From Flectonema sp. DT1601 (Eukaryota; Euglenozoa; Diplonemea; Diplonemida; Diplonemidae), in assembly GCA_964019425.1 (NCBI GenBank), contig OZ025804.1, positions 558,001-622,000 of the forward strand: a DNA stretch of 64,000 nucleotides, read 5' to 3'. A model generated the notes under the pieces. It saw only the letters and a list, made by a program, of their open reading frames with translations, did not search any database and was not told where the DNA came from. Made by a program: the position numbers and the translations under genes. Shown here in pieces: positions 1 to 8,466 of this stretch (positions are counted from its first letter, which is position 1; every line of letters begins with the position of its first letter).

Positions 1-776
1 ACCTGTCGTTGTTGTAGTAAAACTTGTTCCAATTCTTGTTTTGTTTGAAGTTCTCGTTCTTTATTCTCTCTTGTTGTCTTCGCTTGTTGATCTAACCACT
101 TGGCATGGTCGGTAATCGCAACCTCTCTTTCTCGTTCTTTTTCTTCCCTTTTTCGGGCTCGTTCCATCTGGAGAACTCTACACTGGGTGTCTAAGAATTC
201 GGCCTGTTCCTTGATCCGTCCCCTTTTCAAAGATAGTTCTTTTGCCTTTTCCTCTTTGTCTAATTTTATCTGTCGTTGGATTTCAGTTATCCAAACCTTG
301 TCGAGAAGCATTTTATTTTTTTGAGCAGCAGTTCTGCTTTCCTTTAATAAGTTGTGACGTCCTTGGTAATTCAACAACGGCAGAGATGCGGCTTCCACTG
401 CGTTGCGAGTAACATCTAAGAAATCTTTGGCTTTGCGTTCCCTCGTTGACAATTGGTATTTCTTTTTTAATTTCTTTCTCACCTGTTTTCTCGCATGAAC
501 AACTCCTTTTTCAAGTTCTTCTTCTGCTTTTCTTTTTTCTATTATTTCTGCTTCTAAATCACCCATCTTCTTGTTACACTTATCAACAATATATCGATAA
601 GCTGTCCTGCTTCTCATTTTCGTCGTATCTTTTACCAGACCTCTGAAGTATACGTTGGCATTTTCTCGAGGGCTTGGAGGGAGTTTCATACATGAATGGT
701 TTCCTGTTATGTTAATAAAGTTTTCAGTCAGCATAATGTGGTTATTTAAATCAATACTTCTGCTCGTCAATCCCAT
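1..776 (-). CDS. Coiled-coil protein, 3' end beyond the window (partial)
   Basis: An uninterrupted minus-strand frame runs from an ATG at 776 to the window edge (258 codons seen, C-terminus missing). After a short N-terminal region (MGLTSRSIDLNN...) the protein is almost wholly charged helix rich in Lys, Glu, Arg and Gln, with stretches such as KRKAEEELEKG, RKQVRKKLKKKY and ERARKREEKERER. It looks like the trichohyalin/plectin-like coiled coils of ciliary and cytoskeletal proteins, but no family motif is recognised. In-frame ATGs also occur at 827 and 839, the latter just after a stop, so the true start may be up to 21 codons further upstream. The length and unbroken frame make it a real gene; function is unknown. 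Confidence 0.7.
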   Translation of the reverse strand, partial: MGLTSRSIDLNNHIMLTENFINITGNHSCMKLPPSPRENANVYFRGLVKDTTKMRSRTAYRYIVDKCNKKMGDLEAEIIEKRKAEEELEKGVVHARKQVRKKLKKKYQLSTRERKAKDFLDVTRNAVEAASLPLLNYQGRHNLLKESRTAAQKNKMLLDKVWITEIQRQIKLDKEEKAKELSLKRGRIKEQAEFLDTQCRVLQMERARKREEKEREREVAITDHAKWLDQQAKTTRENKERELQTKQELEQVLLQQRQ

Positions 777-839
777 GTCAGTAACTGAATTAAAATGGGG
801 GGGGTGAATGGTGAATATTTGTTTCATTTTCAACCGCAT

Positions 840-1649
840 AAGTCACTTACATTCTACGCCATTTTTTTTTTTTTTTTTTTTTTTATATTGTTATTTTTTT
901 CGCGTACACTTCTTGTTAAGGACAGTGTTAGTTGCATACTGTCAGTTGTTTTCATTGCGAAAAAATCCGCTGAAAATTAGCTGGTTCGCCAAGGCAGGGG
1001 TGTTTTTTTTTTTTTTTTTCCCTTCTATTTTTTTCGCGAAAAAAAATATATAAAAAAAAAACGGGTTTCTGGGGAATTGTCAAGGTTGCTACGCAAGGAG
1101 TAGTAAAAATGAAAAAGGCCGGGGGAAAAAACTGGTAGTGTTAGGCAATGGTTTTCAGTTTCTTTTTTTACGCAATTATACTCTGCCTTACTGCAGTATT
1201 CTCTTTTTCTTCTTTTTCTTTATAGCAAAAACAGTAAGGCGTGCGCTACTATGGGGAAGACCAAAACAAACAACAAACCAGCAAATTGTTAACCCTCACG
1301 TGAAATGTACATATCAGACGTTTCTATTAATTTGTTTTCAACGTCAAAAAAGGGCTGAAGAAAAAGGAGCGCAATATTTTTACGAAAACTAACTTAATCA
1401 GACTTTTGATAGCTTGGGAAGACCATACTTCAACAACAAAAAAAAAAAAAAAAAAACGAATAGTATTTAACTAAAAAAGTGAACCTGAAACATGCGAGCG
1501 AATCATTCAGAAGAGGTAAGCACCACCGTTCCCCATTTCCTGTAAATTTCATTGTCAAAGCCCCTCCTCTGTAAAGCTGTAAAATTTCTATTTTTTTTTT
1601 TTTGCAACACATTCCTTTTCTTCACCTTAGAGTTACTTAGCATTGTTTC

Positions 1650-1680
<31 letters not shown>

Positions 1681-1885
1681 GATTTAGGGGGGAAGTTAAC
1701 GGAAAAAAAGCAAAGAGTTTCATATGTGGGTTAAATAGCACTAAATGATGAGCGAACTACGAAAAGAGAATGAATCGCAAAAAAAAAAAAGAAGGGGGGA
1801 AAAAGCTGTTCCAGTGCAACTTCCATAGTCAAGTACCTACCGTTATTTTTATACTTCCGAATAGGGGAATCGATTCCCGTTTGTT
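840..1885. other. Intergenic, homopolymer-rich
   Basis: No convincing gene is seen. The stretch holds several long mononucleotide runs: T-runs near 861-884 and 1002-1019, A-runs near 1438-1456 and 1650-1676, and shorter ones near 1781. It should contain the promoter or leader of the gene to its left and the 3'UTR of the GRAM gene. Short apparent frames here translate mostly to poly-Phe or poly-Lys and are not genes. Confidence 0.6.
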
Positions 1886-2413
1886 TTAAGAACGTGGAGG
1901 AAGGTAGTCTACTCCAGCAATCGGAACAGTTACTGCCGCCCGCCAAGAATGGTCGAAAAAGTTGTAACAACGTTCTAATGAATTTCCCCGTACTGAAGCA
2001 GTTACGTGTGAAGACACAGAGGTACCTGTATTAGCGAATTCTAAGAACTGGTACACTTTCTGTTGAGAACTGAAGATCTGAAGACACTGCGGGATAACAT
2101 GCTCTGCAGGAATCGGTAAGATGTATGGCGCTCCTCCAGCAACAGTAGGTAAAACTATACTTCTTTGAATGGATACAATTTCAGTCAGAGGAATACTCTC
2201 AACAACTTGTTTGCTTACAAAATTCAAGTGAGTTGAAGATAAAATGAAGTCACCAGCGACCTCCGCACCAGCGTGCATTACCTTACAAGCATATGTACAC
2301 ACGTAGGTACTTCCAGACTGAGCTGGGAAGGTGGTCATGAACGCCTTCTTCTCCTTTTCTTTTAATTCCATTCTCACCTCTGTTTGTTTTTTTGTTTGTT
2401 TTTTGTTTCGCAT
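1886..2413 (-). CDS. GRAM-domain protein
   Basis: A 175-aa frame with a GRAM (PH-like) fold signature: a Cys-rich strand (TYVCTYACKV), G-D-F-I-L-S-S-T-H-L-N-F-V-S (the family's G-x-L-Y-I-S..H-L-x-F pattern), then PLTEIVSIQRS, followed by QKVYQFLEFAN in the position of the usual helix. The tail contains CYNFFDHSWR. GRAM domains bind phosphoinositides and sit in membrane-associated proteins; a small stand-alone protein like this is probably an adaptor, but the partner is unknown. The first ATG is at 2413; ATGs at 2371 and 2338 are alternatives, the former shortly after an acceptor-like CAG. Family assignment is by pattern only. Confidence 0.7.
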   Translation of the reverse strand: MRNKKQTKKQTEVRMELKEKEKKAFMTTFPAQSGSTYVCTYACKVMHAGAEVAGDFILSSTHLNFVSKQVVESIPLTEIVSIQRSIVLPTVAGGAPYILPIPAEHVIPQCLQIFSSQQKVYQFLEFANTGTSVSSHVTASVRGNSLERCYNFFDHSWRAAVTVPIAGVDYLPPRS

Positions 2414-3302
2414 AATTCCAAGTCACTCGTAGTGGACTACCAGAAAACACGAATAAAAGACATACTGGCTTCAACAGTACTGTGAAGCTGTGTTGCTCCC
2501 TTTGTGACGTTGTGTGCTACACCCTTTGCGAACATTGAAAGCTTTCCAAAAGCACCTCCGCTTGAAGAGGATTTCTTTTCTCCTTGAAATACGGCTTCCT
2601 TTTCTTGTTGCTGCTTCTGTTATTGGTGTTGTTGTTTGGAACAATAAAGAGACGAGAGGTCAACACCAGAAACAACAATTAATTATTCAAACCTCTACGT
2701 TCTTCGTATATTCGTCAAATTGCTGGTCAGGAGTGAGGTCGGAAACTTCACGATGTGGATATGGAATAGGTCCTGTGTTGGATTTTTTTATTTGCTTAAC
2801 AACCCAATAATAACATTTGTCCTACGTATGGTAAACAACCATACCCTCAAACCGTAATGGAACGATGACAGTCGGCGCATTGATCGGCGCAGTGGTCGGT
2901 ACTACCTCTGACATTTTTTAAATACGATTTGCCTGCCGGTAGCATAAGTAGTTATATATGAGAATGGTATCATTTTAACAACAGAGACGCTTAAATTCTG
3001 CCAACAATCACTCCCTAAGGTGTTTACTGACAGCAAGCGGAGAAGTGTTACTAAAAAAGAATCGGCACCTCATTAAATAATTCTCACGTTGTTTTTTGTT
3101 TGTGCGCAACCGGACGCTGCTCCGGTTGGCCATTTCGGGATGTCACCCCAGTTAACCTTCGTCACATCACAATCGTGACGAGACGAAGGTCTCAACATTG
3201 TTAGGGTGTGCCATATATTTTTGTTTGTGCGCAACCGGAAACAAGCCCATAAAGTAAGGGTGTTAACGTTACGCTGACACAATTCTCTTTCGCTCGTAAA
3301 AC
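2414..3302. other. Intergenic with a direct repeat and a hairpin
   Basis: No gene recognised. A ~20-bp direct repeat (TTTGTTTGTGCGCAACCGGA) ends near 3113 and again near 3241. Between the copies lies an inverted repeat with 9-bp arms, ACCTTCGTC at 3155-3163 and GACGAAGGT at 3182-3190, with a nested GTCAC/GTGAC pair. Near 2868-2895 a 12-bp motif (TCGGCGCA..G) is repeated. The right end abuts the transposon. Confidence 0.5.
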
Positions 3303-3470
3303 ATATGAGAGGATGCCAAAAGTAGGGTACAATTTTGGGCCACGGGTATCTGACAGTCCCTAAGTGTGAATCCGACCACTTTTCACAAGATATTTTATAC
3401 TCAAAAAATGCAATTCCGTGTCTGGGAAGTGATTTTACTCACTGCTAGTTTCAAAATTCCATATTTCCTT
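3303..3470 (+). repeat. Left terminal inverted repeat of the transposon
   Basis: Matches the reverse complement of 4950-5114. It contains GGGCCACGGGTATCTGACAG and, further in, the block around the TGGGAAGTGATTTTACTCAC segment. Confidence 0.85.
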
Positions 3471-3592
3471 CACTAAAGACCCCTCTTTGTAGGTTAACAG
3501 GCCTTTGTCCTGTATGAACCATTTTTGCTGCCTTTTTAAATCATGTCGTTTATTTATCTGAAACCAGTTAAATTCCTACAACATCCAGAAAC

Positions 3593-4811
3593 ATGCAAGA
3601 AAAAGTTGTTATCTCGCAGTTCAAAGAGCTAATGACAGAAATGGGTGAGCAGCTCCAATAGGGGGAGCGAAACAGTGCTAGTGGGTCGACAAAGAGACGG
3701 GTGACATTAGCGAAACAGCTGCTTGAGTGCCTTTCAGGAGGCGATGTTGACAGCATGCTCAGGGATGTTATTGGCATATTAAGTCTGTGGTATGTGTTGC
3801 TCCCCCTTGTGTAGGTGAGATGATAAGTAGTTTAGAAGTTGGAAGGAGGAGGAGAGTTTTTAAAACACTTGACAGCAACGGGTGGAAGTTTAAACACTTT
3901 GCAGAAGCCGGTATTAAGATCGGAAGGAAGGCATAGGATGAGAGAAACAGTGAGGCTCAGATGCTAGGACGGCCAAGAAAAACCAATGAGGAGATGGCAG
4001 AAGTTGTCGACAGCGAGCACAGGGCAGCATCGGCGGAAACCTCTATCACACTGAAGAGGCTGTCGAAGGTGCGAGACTCAACCGTCACCATCCAGAATGT
4101 CTTGCCAACTTTCCGGAGCATCTATGAGAGCAGCTCTCTCAGAGATAAGATTTCGATGACAACCTTTCGTAGGATGAGAAAAGAAGAAGAATTCCGCAAA
4201 CTGGCCCGCCGAACTGATGTTTATAACTACTACCTGGCAGGCCAGTCAATCAGGAAGAAACTGGGGAAGCTCCTTAAAAGTGCTAAAGGGAAGTCCGGTT
4301 ACTCGATGAGTGTCTGGAATGTCTCTCGCTCAAGTGGTCTTATTCTCCAGTGCATGCTCAATTCTTCTGGAAGTGTACCCCAAAATATTAAACTTCAGGC
4401 TGCAGAATACATTCAGCAACTTGTAGAGATTGATCTTCACACTGAGGAATTCCGACGCCAGAACGCGATTTACGCTGAAAAAATACAAGACCCAGGTGAC
4501 AGTCTGGTGATCACCCTAGACTACAAAGAAAAGGGTACATTGCCACAGGTTCTGCAGGAAGGCAACAGCCATTTCTACGAGCAGGGGAAATACAGTTGCT
4601 TGGGGGAAAAGGGACACAGATACCCAAAAGGAAAAGAAAGCAGCGTCAGTGTAAGGGGTGCGGTAGGGTTGACCACGACTTGCGCAACTGCCCTAGATCA
4701 GAATTTGAAAGCAGCACCAGTAGCATCATTACCAGTAGTGACAATATGTGTACCAGTATCAGTAGTACCTGTGCTAGTAGCAGTACTTCCAGTACTCCCA
4801 GTGACGTGTAG
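3593..4811 (+). pseudogene. Decayed transposase of the TIR element
   Basis: Coding-like sequence begins at an ATG at 3593 (MQEKVVISQFKELMTEMGEQLQ) and is broken by a TAG at 3658-3660 and another TAG at 3934-3936. A 285-codon open piece then runs 3961-4818. It includes a basic stretch (LGRPRKTNEE), a helical region (TTFRRMRKEEEFRKLARRTD) and VITLDYKEKGTLPQ near residues 186-199, which looks like the first catalytic Asp strand of a DDE transposase. Shortly after KYSCLG the family-like match stops and a zinc knuckle (CKGCGRVDHDLRNC, CX2CX4HX4C) appears in another frame near 4654-4695, so there is a frameshift and probably loss of the central DDE region. A possible intron (GTATGT...TAG) lies at about 3788-3814. 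The family is not securely identified. Confidence 0.7.
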
Positions 4812-4949
4812 CAATTAAGAACTTCAGCAAAATCAATGATTTTTATAAAAAAGAAAGCACATCATTGTATTATCAGTACTGCCTATTAAGCACCTGGTCG
4901 AACTTAGTATCACTACCATTCTCCTTATACTACAGGTAAGCTCTTAGGG

Positions 4950-5114
4950 AAAATATGGAATTTTGAAACTAGCGGTGAGTAAAATCACTTCCCAGACACG
5001 GAATTGCATTTTTTGAGTATAAAATATCTTGTGAAAAGTGGTCGGATTCACACTTAGGGACCGTCAGATACCCGTGGCCCAAAATTGTACCCTACTTTTG
5101 GCACGTTCTCATAT
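4950..5114 (-). repeat. Right terminal inverted repeat of the transposon
   Basis: Inverted copy of 3303-3470; the outer edge ends ...CTTTTGGCACG then TTCTCATAT. Confidence 0.85.
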
Positions 5115-5749
5115 CTTCGAGATGAAAAATAAATAAATACTCACCCCATGAGTGGGAAAAAAATGGGCTGTGTGGTTAATGGGCTGTGTGGTTCGAGGAC
5201 TCTGTCTGGCGGTACTTGAGCCGATGCTCAGTCCTGCCTTCCTGGAACTGTCTGTTGCGGGGACTATGAGCTGCTCTGTGGCCAGCCTGGCCCGGTTCGC
5301 CCCTCTTTGAGCCCCTTTTCTCAACAGCTTGCGCCGAAGAGCCAATGGGCACACCAGACTAACCAGGACAGGACATCTGCACACCGGACACAAGCGACCG
5401 ATACCCAGACAACTTTCCCCATTCCACACAACTACTGGCCCCCCCAAAGCTGGGGATGTCAGAGTGCAGCTGACACACTCCGGCTAATCTAATAGTTTTT
5501 CGCCAGCACCCACGACGTCATTCAGCTGTCGGCAGGAAAAATGACCCAACCCGGACTCGAACTGGACGGGTTTTTAGTACTTTTCTAGAAATGCACAGCT
5601 GTTGAAGGAAATAACTTTTTTTACAATGACCAAGTCAAAAAAAAGGTTGTCAAAACAATATCTACAGGGAAAGAGCGAAGGAGTGTAGCACTCTTGTGGA
5701 AAAAATAAAAACAGGGGTTTATCTCTTGTACAGAGTAGTGGTTTCAACA
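5115..5749. other. GC-rich non-coding stretch
   Basis: From about 5165 to 5575 the base composition is clearly richer in G+C than the surroundings. A 16-bp motif (AATGGGCTGTGTGGTT) is repeated in tandem near 5161-5193. On the minus strand near 5545-5570 there is a tRNA B-box-like sequence (AGTTCGAGTCCGGGTT) without a visible A box. No gene is supported; the remainder is the 3' flank of NME7. Confidence 0.4.
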
Positions 5750-6833
5750 TCAAGATGAGACAGGTCGGAGTAAATTGAAGAAGAAATCTGATTCTAACAC
5801 CCCATCCTCAGCAAGATCTGTGCAGTGAATGGCGTTACACACACGTGAGGTTCCGAACATTGCCCTAATGGAGTTGGGTCGGAGGACTTTTCCGACTTCT
5901 GGGTCATGAGGGCCGCACAATTGACGAAATGCTTCAACAGGCTTCTCACCCTTAACTTCCATAACCCAACATGGTGCTGAAGAAAGCTGCTCCGCTAACT
6001 GTGTATATTCTGGAACGACTCCTTTATAAACTTCTAAGAAGTCAGCTGAGTCAGCCTTGTCCAAGGTAACAAGTCGTAAAGCAGATATTTGAAATCCTTC
6101 ACTTAGAATCAAGTCGATTATCTGTCCTCCGAATTTCTCAACAGCGTGAGGTTTTATTATGCCAAGGGTACAATCTTGTATCGTAGCACTGGAACGATCT
6201 CTCCTTGCCGATCCGGAGCCAAAGAAGTAACTTGCATCGTCAAACCACTTTACTAATCCAGGGCAATATTTTTCTTCCTTGTGGTCGCCGTCTGCTTGGG
6301 AAGAGAAGACGACTTCCAATGCAACGAGGGGCTGACCTCCCCACGAGCTTGAAATGCCAGGTGCGAACTCTGCTGCTTCACTCGCTGACAACGACAACAT
6401 GTTCATACTTTTAATACGAATTCCAGCATCTGCTAATTCAGATAGCACCCTGCCTAAGCTCTCAATATTCTCTGGTGGTATCTGTGTGTGATTGTTTAAA
6501 AGGGTTGACTCATTACTATAAAATAACCTTTCACACACAAAGACATACCACACACAAAGTATCCTTGTACTGAAGGTATATTATTTCTGTTGCATCGTCG
6601 GCGAATCCTACCACGCGTAGCTTCCTGGCATATATTGAGATAGTGGCATCGATGAATAGGTCAGCTGGTTTAAGCTGAGGGTACTGACATCTTTTCAAAA
6701 ACAATCTCCTATTTCTAATATCGTGCATCTCAATAGTGTTATCAGTCACATAATAGCAAAGTTGGTACTTTCTTGTGATGCCTGCCTGAGGATCTTCGTA
6801 GTCGACGATAAAAGAGAGCCTCGCTTCCGTCAT
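5750..6833 (-). CDS. NME7: Nucleoside diphosphate kinase 7 homologue (DM10 + two NDK domains)
   Basis: Two exons (6549-6833 and 5750-6481) give 338 aa; human NME7 has 376. Residues 1-90 form a DM10 domain (LSFIVDYEDPQAG, YYVTDNTIEMHDIRNRRLFL). Residues ~91-185 are a first NDK domain that is recognisable (DTLCVIPPENIESLGRVLSE, aligning with the family's KTLALIKPDAI segment) but degenerate and without the active-site His. Residues ~199-333 are an intact second NDK domain with GIIKPHAV, VYKGVVPEY, the RPNSIRAMFG segment and NAIHCTDLAEDG; His314 is the expected phospho-acceptor. In other eukaryotes NME7 is a ciliary doublet-microtubule inner protein and gamma-tubulin ring complex component, so this organism probably builds a cilium or flagellum. 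The start ATG follows an acceptor-like TTTACTTTACAG by about 20 nt. Confidence 0.93.
6482..6548 (-). other. Spliceosomal intron in NME7 (67 nt)
   Basis: Donor GTATGT and acceptor CACACAG. Removing it joins ...YKDTLCV to IPPENIESLG in phase 0, exactly where the NDK fold requires continuity. Read through, both frames stop or begin with non-homologous sequence. Confidence 0.93.
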
Positions 6834-7177
6834 TTGTGTTGTTGTTTTCTTCCTGTAAAGTAAAAATGCTGCTTCTTTTTTTTTTTTCTTAAACAAAACG
6901 CAATCGATGACAAATTTTACCTCGTCCTGATATTCAAAAAATCAGAATTCAAGTGATGAAGTTGCAGGTTCCTTAAACCCTTAGACCTCTCTCTGAGCAC
7001 TCTCCTCAGACCTCTCCGACGACGTCAGTAGAACCTCAGAAAGGCTCACTAATTGATTAACGTTATATGTAGTGAGCTACTACAACAACACAAACAACAA
7101 TCTGACATAACGTCAGTTAGATAACCACATCAGGTGGTCTCATAATATCAAACAACCAACTAACGCTATGAATTACT
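6834..7177. other. Intergenic: NME7 leader and 3' flank of the GFA-like gene
   Basis: Contains a candidate splice acceptor (CAG at 6853-6855, read on the minus strand) with T/C-rich sequence before it. Nothing else is recognised. Confidence 0.5.
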
Positions 7178-7878
7178 TCACTCTGATACCGACTGTTGGT
7201 ATTCAGCCTCAGAAGATGTCGGAGCAACAGGGTTCACTGATTGATATTTATTAACAAGATGTTGTGGATGATCTTCTTGAACGAGCTCACCTGTACCTCC
7301 TCTCCAGTGGCTAGGCAGGTTGGCAAACTTTGGTAAGCCGTCGTACATAGGCAATAGCTGTTTTTTTTGTTTTTTTTCGAAAGATTAGCTTTTTAAACAC
7401 CAATGGATACAGATAAATAAAACAAACATACCGCAGAATTGTAGTGAATATGAAACTGAGGATGAAATGCAGACCAATCTCTAGTGAGTGGTGAGTCCAT
7501 ACATTCGAGATGAGTTGGGAAAATAATTTTTTTGTGTTGCGGCAGCCAGTCTTCGTAAATATGAGTTCCGCATTTCTTACATGTGTGTTGATATTCTTCT
7601 CCGAGTGATTTTCTATGTAAATACCCACTACCTCCCGTATGTATCTCAAACTTTGATGATTTGTACCCAGCACACAATACACTTGCTGAGGCATGTGATT
7701 TCCGCAGTGCCGACTGATGAGTTACCGTTACCCAATCAGGTTGCCCTTCTACTAAATATGTTACAGACTTGCACCTGCAAGATCCCTTATACGTTGATGG
7801 CCCAGTCATGTGCTCAATATTCTGTGTAGTCTCCCCAGCGCCTTGTGACAGGAGGCGGACTGCTGTTCTTCTGAACAT
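7178..7878 (-). CDS. CENP-V/GFA-fold zinc protein lacking the catalytic cysteines
   Basis: Exons 7432-7878 and 7178-7357 give 208 aa. The fold is that of glutathione-dependent formaldehyde-activating enzyme and CENP-V: GSCRCKSVTYLVEG (Cys34, Cys36), ALRKSHASA, GGSGYLHRKS, CKKCGTHIY (Cys100, Cys103) and, after the intron, MYDGLPKFANLPSHW, the family's usual DGLPKF element. The structural zinc set (CxC plus CxxC) is present. The second motif, normally CxCxxCRK, reads THQSALRK, so all three cysteines of the catalytic site are gone and enzyme activity is unlikely. The N-terminus (MFRRTAVRLLSQGAGE) is basic and could be a mitochondrial presequence. The ATG lies 15 nt downstream of a strong pyrimidine tract and CAG. 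Confidence 0.88.
7358..7431 (-). other. Spliceosomal intron in the GFA-like gene (74 nt)
   Basis: Donor GTATGT, acceptor preceded by an A-rich run (AAAAAAAACAG). Phase 0: ...FHIHYNSA joins LLPMYDGLPKF, restoring the family's C-terminal motif. Confidence 0.92.
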
Positions 7879-8466
7879 TATTTGATGCTGTCACTGTGAG
7901 AGAATATTGTAAAGAAAGAAAGAAAGGAAAAAAAAAAGAGTGGTTGCTGTCATTAAAAGGGACGAACTGTAGGGTGGGAAAACAATACCATAAAGTGATA
8001 ACAGTTTGAATCTCAATGTGTTGACCACCTTCAATCCGAAAGACACTACACTCAACTTAAATTAAACGAACTATTTGTGAATGAGGTGACGAGGTGGTAT
8101 AATTCAAAACAAACAAGTGATGGTTAAGACCAAAAAGAATTGTTTGTTTTGCTTATTTTATTTGGGTTTCCTTTTTTTTTTTTTTTTTTTTTTTGATACC
8201 ACCTCCCTCTTTGATGTTTCTTTCTGCCCTCACATGGTTGATGTCAGAGAGTCTTTTTGTTTGTTAATTTCAATCCTCATTTTTTTTTTTTTTATAAACT
8301 TTCTATGCGGGTTTGCTTCATCTATGGACAACGTGTATCCATGAACGATGTGCTACTTGCTGGGATTGTCCTCCTGTGTGTGTTTTGTTTATTAGTTTCT
8401 TTTTTACATGAAAAAGGAAGGATAAAAAGTGATAAAAACAAACCTCAAAACAAGTCCAGTAGTGTT
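7879..8466. other. Intergenic: acceptor-like leader of the GFA-like gene, 3' flank of Brr2
   Basis: On the minus strand 7894-7940 reads as a long pyrimidine tract (repeated TTTC) ending CTCTCACAG, 15 nt before the ATG. T-runs lie near 8170-8194 and 8280-8293. No gene. Confidence 0.6.

Larger units (their letters stand above)
3303..5114. mobile_element. 1.8-kb DNA transposon with ~160-bp terminal inverted repeats, decayed
   Basis: Left end 3303-3470 and right end 4950-5114 are inverted copies of one another over about 160 bp with few differences. Shared landmarks read inward from each end are ATATGAGA, GCCAAAAGTAGGGTACAATT, GGGCCACGGGTATCTGAC and the block ending CCATATTTCC. Inside is one degraded plus-strand coding region. 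No target-site duplication is clear in the flanks. Very long inverted ends plus a transposase with a CCHC knuckle recall Mutator-like or related cut-and-paste elements, but the superfamily is not established. Two diverged pieces of the same ends lie at 33.1-33.4 kb. Confidence 0.85.

Noticed and set aside
795-1392. Plus-strand frames rich in poly-Phe
   Set aside because: They are translations of T-runs in intergenic DNA with no family similarity.
2514-2810. 98-codon plus-strand frame
   Set aside because: No recognisable protein, opposite to all neighbours, and no supporting leader.
5109-5492. Frames in the GC-rich stretch
   Set aside because: Overlapping frames on both strands with no conserved motif; GC-rich DNA has fewer chance stops.
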